8,836 bases of DNA from Micrococcales bacterium (GTDB lineage Bacteria; Actinomycetota; Actinomycetes; Actinomycetales; Dermatophilaceae). The notes below the pieces were generated by a model. It was not told the DNA's origin. It did not search any database and saw only the letters and a program-made list of their open reading frames with translations. A program made the translations under genes and the position numbers. This document shows, piece after piece, positions 1-4,499 of the stretch (the first letter of the stretch is position 1; each line of letters opens with the position of its first letter). The DNA is taken from positions 1 through 8,836 of the forward strand of contig JAKDLQ010000088.1 in the NCBI GenBank assembly GCA_030452775.1, given 5' to 3'.

Positions 1-1009
1 TCGTGAGGCCGGCCACTGCCCCCGCCGAGATGAGCGTCGCGTAGCCGTCCTTGCCGACGTTGGTGAACGCGGCCGCGAGCGCTGCCTTGGGGTCGATCTC
101 GTTGTAGGGCTGCATCCCGGTGATGACGAGGGAGACCGCGACGTAGAGCACGGTGCAGATCGCGAGCGAGCCGAGGATGCCGATCGGCAGGTCCCGCTGC
201 GGGTTGCGAGCCTCCTCCGCCGTGGTCGCGACGACATCGAAGCCGATGTAGGCGAAGAAGACCAGCGCCGCGCCGGACATGATGCCCATGACCCCGAAGG
301 CGGCGGGGGTCATGCCGAAGAGGACCTGCAGGACCGGCGCGTGGATGCCCTCGGCGGAGGCCGATCCTGGGGCCGACGGCGGGATGAACGGAGTCCAGTT
401 GTCGCGGTTGACGAACTGGATGCCCCCGATGATCACGAAGATCACGATGAACACCTTGATCGCGACGAGCACGAGGTTGACCCGGAGCGACTCCTTGATC
501 CCCCTGGCAACGAGCAGCGTCAGCCCGACGACGAGCAGGAAGGCTGCAAGATCGAAGCGCGACCCCGGACCCACCGACTCGGGCCAGGTGATGCCGATCT
601 CACCGAGGAACGTGGTGAGATACTGCGACCAGCCCTGCGCCACGACGCCCGCTGCGAGCAGCAGCTCGAGCAGCAGGTCCCAGCCGATGATCCAGGCGAT
701 CAGCTCGCCCAGCGTGGCGTAGGAGAACGTGTAGGCCGACCCCGCGACCGGGACCGTCGAGGCGAACTCCGCGTAGCACATCGCCGCGAGTGCGCAGACG
801 ACCGCGCTGAGGATGAACGACAGGATGATCGAGGGCCCGGCGAACTGTTGCGCCGCCCGCCCGGTCACCGTGAAGATGCCGGCGCCGATGACGACGCCGA
901 CACCGAAGACGATGAGATCGAGCGCGGACAGGCGACGTTTGAGCTGATGATCGACCTCGTGCGATGCAGAGAGTGACTGCTCGACCGACTTGGTGCGCCA
1001 CACACTCAC
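1..1009 (-). CDS. APC-superfamily amino acid permease, N-terminal 336 codons (runs off left edge)
   Basis: Inner-membrane amino acid transporter of the APC superfamily, closest in look to the YfnA/cationic amino acid transporter group. The frame stays open from a GTG at 1009 to the window edge. After a short cytoplasmic N-terminus (to about residue 27) comes a first helix with the family signature GAGIF (in VVIGAGIFTVTG), whose unwound glycines bind the substrate backbone. Helices with MCYAEF, AWIIGWDLLLE and FFAYIGFDVVATTAEEARNP follow, the last being the typical TM6 and the loop after it. About eight or nine helices are visible of the usual 12 to 14. The GTG start is chosen because GGAGG lies 5 bp upstream. 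It is the last visible gene of a minus-strand group, 50 bp after the PH-domain gene. The substrate (cationic or other amino acid, or polyamine) cannot be told from this part. Confidence 0.93.
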   Translation of the reverse strand, partial: MSVWRTKSVEQSLSASHEVDHQLKRRLSALDLIVFGVGVVIGAGIFTVTGRAAQQFAGPSIILSFILSAVVCALAAMCYAEFASTVPVAGSAYTFSYATLGELIAWIIGWDLLLELLLAAGVVAQGWSQYLTTFLGEIGITWPESVGPGSRFDLAAFLLVVGLTLLVARGIKESLRVNLVLVAIKVFIVIFVIIGGIQFVNRDNWTPFIPPSAPGSASAEGIHAPVLQVLFGMTPAAFGVMGIMSGAALVFFAYIGFDVVATTAEEARNPQRDLPIGILGSLAICTVLYVAVSLVITGMQPYNEIDPKAALAAAFTNVGKDGYATLISAGAVAGLT

Positions 1010-1020
1010 CGGGACCTCCC
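1010..1020 (-). promoter_or_regulatory. Ribosome binding site fixing the GTG start of the permease
   Basis: On the minus strand GGGAGGT (1020-1014) sits 5 bp before the GTG at 1009. It decides the start in the absence of a nearby ATG. Confidence 0.7.
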
Positions 1021-1059
1021 GAAGACAGTTTGCTACGACGAGCCCCCAACCTAGACCCG

Positions 1060-1842
1060 TCAGGAGTTGGGATGGAAGGGCATCGGCCCGGTCCGGCGTC
1101 CGCGGCGTCGCTTCCGCAGATCATCGCTCTCATAAACCGGCTCCCCGCTCCGGGCCGGCGAGATCGGCATCGGGCGTGAGTAGGACTCGAGCCGCTCCGA
1201 GATGGGGTTGTGCACTCCGGGGACGTCGGGGTATGCCGTCTCGCCTCCTCCCGGCCGGTCGCCGTCACGGTCGCCGTCGTCGAAGTCATCGAAGCCCGCG
1301 AACTTGCCGTCGTCCGAGTCGGATTCGGACGGGTGGATGTCGAAGATCTCCGCGCAGATGATGCGGTAGGTCTCATCAGGATCGGGGATCCAGTTGATGA
1401 TGCGCAGGGCCTGGTCCTGACCGGCGCTCTCCATGACGAACCGGCCGAAGCCAAACACCCGGCCCGGCAGGGTGCGGACGTAGCTCATGTCGGTGACCTT
1501 GGTGAAGGGCATCATCGGTACGTGCTTGGCAATGACCCCGTGCCGACGCAGCAGGCGCTTGTTGGTCACGACGATCCAGTCGCGACGCCAGTCGATGAAG
1601 CACCAGATGAGCCGCAGCACCACGATGAGGAAGACGATCCGCAGGGGCGGGCCGAGCGAGGCGGTCGCCCCGGTGAGGTTGGCCTCGAGGAGGAGCCAGA
1701 TGCTGAACGCGAGGAGGGTCGTAGCCACGGGTTCAAGGAGGCGAGCCCGGTGCTGGTGGGTGGCCAGCACGATCCGTTCGCCGGGAGCCAGATAGGCACG
1801 CACCGCGTCGGGAAGTTCTGCGGCCTTGGGTGCCAGGATCAT
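1060..1842 (-). CDS. PH domain-containing membrane protein (bPH2/YdbS-like), 260 aa
   Basis: Small membrane protein of the bacterial PH-like group (bPH2, formerly DUF304). Residues 37-54 and 66-83 are two hydrophobic helices with a short loop between. They are followed by WRRDWIVVTNKRLLRR (85-100), the usual entry into the bPH2 fold, and then FTKVTDMSYVR (113-123) and FGRFVMESAGQ (132-142), typical strands of that fold. The domain ends near residue 170. The tail is unusual: residues 172-201 are very rich in Asp/Glu/Ser/Gly, and the last 20 hold a basic cluster RKRRRGRR (243-250). The tail is probably disordered and cytoplasmic. The ATG at 1842 has only a weak upstream purine stretch, but it gives a full-length family protein. 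It lies 22 bp after the 56-residue protein gene and 50 bp before the permease, so co-transcription is likely. Function is unknown; members are often uncharacterised envelope proteins. Confidence 0.88.
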   Translation of the reverse strand: MILAPKAAELPDAVRAYLAPGERIVLATHQHRARLLEPVATTLLAFSIWLLLEANLTGATASLGPPLRIVFLIVVLRLIWCFIDWRRDWIVVTNKRLLRRHGVIAKHVPMMPFTKVTDMSYVRTLPGRVFGFGRFVMESAGQDQALRIINWIPDPDETYRIICAEIFDIHPSESDSDDGKFAGFDDFDDGDRDGDRPGGGETAYPDVPGVHNPISERLESYSRPMPISPARSGEPVYESDDLRKRRRGRRTGPMPFHPNS

Positions 1843-1864
1843 GTCGGGATCGTCCAGCCGGTGC

Positions 1865-2035
1865 TCAGGTGCGGTTCAGCAGTGCGGTGAAGAAGCGCTG
1901 GAGGGCATCGAAACCATCGAGGATCAGGTTCCAGATGCTGCCGACGATGTCCGCAGCACGGTCGGGGTTGGTGAAGACCGCATAGACCATGAAGCCAAGC
2001 ACCACCCAGAAGGCGATCTTCTTGACCGTGTCCAT
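1865..2035 (-). CDS. Small single-helix membrane protein, 56 aa
   Basis: A short protein starting MDTVKKIAFWVVLGFMVYAV, with one hydrophobic segment at residues 7-22, followed by TNPDRAADIV and an amphipathic second half (about 31-53) ending FFTALLNRT. The open frame continues upstream to 2149, but the ATG at 2035 has AGGAG 7 bp before it and directly precedes the hydrophobic segment, so I use this start. The upstream extension is rich in Pro/Arg/Ser and looks non-coding. It lies 22 bp before the PH-domain membrane protein and probably shares its mRNA. I recognise no named family. It may be an accessory subunit of the PH-domain protein, but that is inferred only from position. Confidence 0.75.
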   Translation of the reverse strand: MDTVKKIAFWVVLGFMVYAVFTNPDRAADIVGSIWNLILDGFDALQRFFTALLNRT

Positions 2036-2050
2036 GAATCCACTCCTGCC
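2036..2050 (-). promoter_or_regulatory. Ribosome binding site deciding the start of the 56-aa protein
   Basis: AGGAG at 2047-2043 on the minus strand, 7 bp before the ATG at 2035. It argues against the longer open frame beginning at 2149. Confidence 0.7.
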
Positions 2051-2194
2051 GGGCGATTGCCGAGACGGGGGCCGCCGCGGCACAAACTGCAAGGCCAGTG
2101 TGCCGCATGTGGACGGTGAGGTTGGTGAGCCGCCCCGCGTGTCGGCCACCGGGCTCAGGGCCCAGGCTCGGCGGCATACGGCATGGCGGTGTGC

Positions 2195-2833
2195 TCAGGC
2201 CACCCCGTAGAGCCGGTCACCGGCGTCTCCGAGCCCGGGCACGATGTAGCCCATGTCGTCGAGCCGCTCATCGACGGCGCCGAGGACGACCTTGACCGGG
2301 ATGTGCGAGGTCTGCAACTGCTCCTCGACGTGCCGGATGCCCTCGGGCGCGGCGAGCAGGCAGACGCAGGTGATGTCGCGGGCTCCCATGCCGGCGAGAT
2401 AGTCGATCGCCATGACGAGCGTGCCGCCGGTCGCGAGCATGGGGTCGAGGATGTAGACCTGCCTGCCGGTGAGGTCGTCCGGCAGCCGGTTGGCGTAGGT
2501 CGAGACCTCGAGGGTTTCCTCGTTGCGGATCATCCCGAGGAAGCCCACCTCGGCGCTCGGCAGCAACCGCACCATGCCCTCGAGCATCCCGAGGCCGGCC
2601 CGCAGGATCGGCACGATGATCGGCTTCGGTTTGGCCAGCTTGATGCCTCTCGTCGGCGCGACCGGGGTGTCGATGTCGATGGGCTCGACGCGCACGTCGC
2701 GGGTGGCTTCGTAGGCGAGCAGCGTGACCAGCTCCTCCGCGAGACGGCGGAAGGTCGGGCTGTCGGTCCGCTTGTCGCGCAGGTAGGTCAGCTTGTGGGC
2801 GATGAGGGGGTGGTCGGCGACGTGGACGTCCAT
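2195..2833 (-). CDS. upp: Uracil phosphoribosyltransferase
   Basis: Cytoplasmic salvage enzyme converting uracil and PRPP to UMP and pyrophosphate. The 212 residues match the usual 205-215 of bacterial Upp. Visible landmarks, in order: HPLIAHKLTYLRDK (8-21), the N-terminal family signature; PILRAGLGM (75-83); the PRPP-binding loop VYILDPMLATGGTL (126-139); and the uracil-binding C-terminus with GYIVPGLGDAGDR (195-207). No key residue is missing. The ATG at 2833 has no good Shine-Dalgarno site. A TAAGTT hexamer 7 bp upstream could be a -10 element giving a leaderless or near-leaderless mRNA. The gene is divergent from tadA with only 17 bp between the two starts. Confidence 0.97.
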   Translation of the reverse strand: MDVHVADHPLIAHKLTYLRDKRTDSPTFRRLAEELVTLLAYEATRDVRVEPIDIDTPVAPTRGIKLAKPKPIIVPILRAGLGMLEGMVRLLPSAEVGFLGMIRNEETLEVSTYANRLPDDLTGRQVYILDPMLATGGTLVMAIDYLAGMGARDITCVCLLAAPEGIRHVEEQLQTSHIPVKVVLGAVDERLDDMGYIVPGLGDAGDRLYGVA

Positions 2834-2850
2834 GGGTGGAAACTTAGCGG
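2834..2850. promoter_or_regulatory. 17-bp divergent upp/tadA start region
   Basis: Only 17 bp separate the ATG of upp (minus) from the GTG of tadA (plus). The middle, GAAACTTAG, is AT-rich against a very GC-rich background. Read on the minus strand it gives TAAGTT 7 bp before the upp ATG, a plausible -10 for a leaderless transcript. No convincing -35 is seen. The tadA GTG likewise has no strong Shine-Dalgarno, and an in-frame TAG at 2845 excludes earlier starts. Confidence 0.4.
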
Positions 2851-3366
2851 GTGCCCAAGCAGCCCGAGACCTCCGTGCCGAAGGAGTCGAGCGACCCGGT
2901 CGATCGTTCCGAGACGTATGCCGCGTGGCTTGGGGAGGCGCTGGCCCTCGCGGCCGCGAGCGTCGGCTCCGAGGACGTGCCGGTCGGAGCGGCCGTGATC
3001 GCGCCCGACGGCTCCGTCGTCGGCCGGGGCCGTAAGGTGCGCTAAGAGCTGCCGGACCCGACCGGGCACGCCGAGGGCGTCGCGATCCGGGAGGCGGCCG
3101 CGGCCGCGGGATCCTGGCGGCTCACCGGTCACACGCTCGTCAGCACCCTCGAGCCGTGTGTCATGTGCGCGGGGGCGGCCATGGCCGCGCGGATGCAGCG
3201 GCTGGTCTTCGGCGCCTGGGACCCGAAGGCGGGAGCGTGTGGGTCGGTGTGGGATCTGACCCGCGACCCGCTCGCCACCCACCCGGTCGAGGTCGTCGGG
3301 GGCGTCCGGGCGACGGAGTGCGCGCACCTGCTCGTCGATTTCTTCGAGGGGCGGCGCCTCGGGTAG
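2851..3366 (+). pseudogene. tadA: tRNA adenosine(34) deaminase, interrupted by an in-frame TAA at codon 65
   Basis: TadA is the zinc deaminase that turns A34 into inosine in tRNA-Arg(ACG), allowing one tRNA to read CGU/CGC/CGA. From a GTG at 2851, codons 1-64 give the normal N-terminal half (EDVPVGAAVIAPDG, GRGR). Codon 65 is TAA (3043-3045), where relatives usually have Glu in a stretch like GRGRNRREEL. The same frame then continues to a TGA at 3366 with everything expected: the HAE motif (H73 zinc ligand, E75 proton shuttle), EPCVMCAGA (zinc ligands C103 and C106), GSVWDL and the usual C-terminus. Conceptual length is 171 codons, normal for the family. There is no frameshift. No in-frame ATG, GTG or TTG lies between the stop and H73, so restarting cannot rescue the active site. 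It is either a real recent nonsense mutation, a sequence error, or a readthrough site. HAEG replaces the more usual HAEV/HAEI/HAEM. Confidence 0.88.
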
Positions 3367-3376
3367 GGTCTGGCGC

Positions 3377-3466
3377 GGTGGCGTGTCCGAGCGGCCTAAG
3401 GAGCACGCCTCGAAAGCGTGTGAGGGGGCAACTCCTCCGTGGGTTCAAATCCCACCGCCACCGCCA
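3377..3466 (+). tRNA. tRNA-Ser (anticodon CGA)
   Basis: A complete class II tRNA of 90 nt. The acceptor arm GGTGGCG (3377-3383) pairs with CGCCACC (3456-3462), followed by discriminator G and an encoded CCA (3464-3466). The anticodon stem CACGC/GCGTG encloses the loop CTCGAAA, with anticodon CGA at 3411-3413, which reads UCG. A long variable arm (about 3421-3438) and the T-arm GTGGG-TTCAAAT-CCCAC (3439-3455) confirm serine identity. It begins 10 bp after the end of tadA and may share its transcript. Confidence 0.97.
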
Positions 3467-3481
3467 GCCTGATCAGGCCGG
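3464..3481 (-). terminator. Hairpin between tRNA-Ser and the HTH/nucleotidyltransferase module
   Basis: CCAGCCT-GATC-AGGCCGG forms a 7-bp stem (one G-U pair in minus-strand RNA, one A-C mismatch in plus-strand RNA) with a four-base loop, 3 bp after the nucleotidyltransferase stop codon. There is no U-run. It may end transcription of the minus-strand module. Its left arm includes the tRNA CCA end. Confidence 0.35.
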
Positions 3482-3484
3482 GCC

Positions 3485-3982
3485 TTAGCTTCTGCGCCTT
3501 CTGGCCAAGATGTCGCGGAGAGCCGGCAGGGTGCGCTGGTCTTTGGGACGGTTGGCGGCCTGCTTGGAACGGATCACATCGGCCAGCGCCGCGACCTGGA
3601 CGGGAACACCGAACAGATCCATGGATTCGGCGCAACGGCTGAGATCGCGGTAGCCCGTGGTGCCAGACGGCACGAAACTGATGTCGAGGTCCCCGTAGAT
3701 GGTGGTCAAGTTCCACATGCGGGCGGCTCCGAGGGACTGCGCGTCGTGGGCGAACGGCAGGCCATCCGGTACGCCCTCGACCCTGACTTTGGCGTCGAGT
3801 TCGGTAAGGGCGGCCGAGAGTCTGGCCAGGTTCTCCGGCTCGACTGCCGGCGAGATGTCGAGGTCCTCGGTCGGAAACGGTGACCCGTGCGCGACCGCCG
3901 CGATTCCGCCGATCAACACATACGCCAAGCCGTGCCGGTCGAACACGGCCAGCAAACCTGACAGGTCGAGTTCACGTGCCAA
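3485..3982 (-). CDS. Nucleotidyltransferase of AbiEii/MenT type, likely toxin of a toxin-antitoxin pair
   Basis: A 165-residue protein with the nucleotidyltransferase fold signature: IGGIAAVAHGS (24-34), with the paired glycines that hold the nucleotide phosphates, then TEDLDIS (38-44), where D40 and D42 are the metal-binding acids, and GDLDISF (97-103) supplying the third acid. The C-terminal stretch ADVIRSKQAANRPKDQ (134-149) is the K..A.RPKD element common in AbiEii-like and MNT-like proteins. The frame is open back to 4096, inside the upstream gene. I chose TTG at 3982 because GGGAG lies 7 bp before it and it begins just ahead of the domain. It overlaps the end of the HTH gene by 11 bp, so the two are translationally coupled. 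By analogy with mycobacterial MenAT and with AbiEi/AbiEii it may modify tRNA or another nucleic acid to stop growth. A housekeeping or degenerate role is also possible. Confidence 0.85.
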   Translation of the reverse strand: MARELDLSGLLAVFDRHGLAYVLIGGIAAVAHGSPFPTEDLDISPAVEPENLARLSAALTELDAKVRVEGVPDGLPFAHDAQSLGAARMWNLTTIYGDLDISFVPSGTTGYRDLSRCAESMDLFGVPVQVAALADVIRSKQAANRPKDQRTLPALRDILARRRRS

Positions 3983-4289
3983 CCTGAGACTCCCGAACCG
4001 CCCCGAGCTGCCGGATGAGGCGCTGGTGTCGTTCGACCCGCTGCTGTGGTGAAAGGTCGAGCAGCCGTTCGGCCTGGGCGATGTCGCTGTCGTCATGCGG
4101 CACGATCGCTACCTCCAGGTCGAACCCGCAGAGCCGGACGAGACGACGCACATCGTCCAGGCTCGGTGCGGTCCGCCCTGATTCCCACCTGGCCACTCCC
4201 GACTGCGCCGTATCGGCGCGCGCCGCAAGTTCAGCCTGGGTGAGGCCGGCACGCAGCCGCGCTTCGCGAATCAAGTCACCGCCTATCAC
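3972..4289 (-). CDS. XRE-family HTH protein, likely antitoxin and autorepressor
   Basis: A 105-residue DNA-binding protein. Residues 5-60 are an XRE/Cro-C1 helix-turn-helix: LIREARLRAGLTQAELAARA (6-25), then the recognition helix TAQSGVARWESGR (27-39) and PSLDDVRRLVRLCGF. Residues 65-105 form a charged helical tail (SDIAQAERLL, SPQQRVERHQRLIRQL) of the sort that in HTH/nucleotidyltransferase pairs could touch the partner. The start is GTG at 4289, with no Shine-Dalgarno. A -35/-10 pair ends 6 bp before it, so translation is probably leaderless. It overlaps the nucleotidyltransferase gene by 11 bp. In such pairs the HTH protein usually represses the operon and neutralises the enzyme; here that is inference. 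Confidence 0.85.
   Translation of the reverse strand: MIGGDLIREARLRAGLTQAELAARADTAQSGVARWESGRTAPSLDDVRRLVRLCGFDLEVAIVPHDDSDIAQAERLLDLSPQQRVERHQRLIRQLGAVRESQVGT
3983..3994 (-). promoter_or_regulatory. Ribosome binding site deciding the TTG start of the nucleotidyltransferase
   Basis: GGGAG at 3994-3990 on the minus strand with a 7-bp spacer to TTG at 3982. It lies inside the end of the upstream HTH gene and supports coupled translation. Confidence 0.65.
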
Positions 4290-4295
4290 TCAGAC

Positions 4296-4324
4296 AGCAT
4301 AACCGAGCTGTTATCCGGTGACAC
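4296..4324 (-). promoter_or_regulatory. Leaderless promoter of the HTH/nucleotidyltransferase pair
   Basis: On the minus strand, GTGTCA (4324-4319; 4 of 6 match TTGACA), a 17-bp spacer and TATGCT (4301-4296; 4 of 6 match TATAAT). The -10 ends 6 bp before the GTG start codon at 4289, so transcription would begin on or next to the start codon. This is common in actinomycetes and explains the missing ribosome binding site. Confidence 0.5.
4299..4314. promoter_or_regulatory. ATAAC-N6-GTTAT palindrome, candidate operator
   Basis: ATAACCGAGCTGTTAT has perfect 5-bp arms around a 6-bp centre and overlaps the -10 and spacer of the module's promoter. Its size and place suit binding by an XRE-type dimer and autorepression. 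It is AT-rich against the surrounding sequence. Confidence 0.4.
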
Positions 4325-4410
4325 GGCCACGGATTGAGGCGCTGGCCTTGGGAGGACTGGTCGTCGCGCCGCGAGCCACGGACCCTCACTGACTCGACCT
4401 CGCGGGGAGG

Positions 4411-4454
4411 TTGACACGAGGGGCCCGCAGGGCGCTTGCTGGAGATATCACCAG
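4411..4454 (+). promoter_or_regulatory. Possible promoter and operator of the S53 peptidase gene
   Basis: A perfect TTGACA at 4411-4416 is a good -35, but at a 17-18 bp distance only GCTTGC or CTTGCT is found, a poor -10, so it may need an activator. Just downstream is CTGGAGATATCACCAG (4439-4454), a palindrome with one mismatched pair, well placed for a regulator. The rest of the 210-bp gap between the HTH gene and the peptidase (4290-4499) shows no gene that I can support. Confidence 0.3.
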
Positions 4455-4486
4455 TGCGGATCGCCCGTGCGGCGATGCGCCGCGTC

Positions 4487-4499
4487 GAAGGAGCCTGCC
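4487..4499 (+). promoter_or_regulatory. Ribosome binding site deciding the ATG start of the S53 peptidase
   Basis: GAAGGAG (4487-4493) with a 6-bp spacer before ATG at 4500. It argues against the GTG at 4467, which would add 11 residues and has no such site. Confidence 0.75.

Noticed and set aside
341..976. 211-codon plus-strand frame opposite the permease
   Set aside because: The product is a run of Asp/Glu/Arg with no domain. The opposite strand encodes an unbroken APC transporter.
1839..2177. 112-codon minus-strand frame overlapping the 56-aa protein gene
   Set aside because: It is His/Arg/Pro-rich without a domain and has no ribosome binding site. The overlapping 56-aa frame has a strong one and a clear membrane helix.
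3043..3045. Recoding of the tadA stop by selenocysteine or pyrrolysine
   Set aside because: The codon is TAA, not TGA or TAG, and no catalytic role is expected at this position. Ordinary readthrough cannot be ruled out but has no visible signal.
3983..4096. 38-codon N-terminal extension of the nucleotidyltransferase
   Set aside because: It lies wholly inside the HTH gene and is Ser-rich. TTG at 3982 has a good ribosome binding site and fits the domain start.
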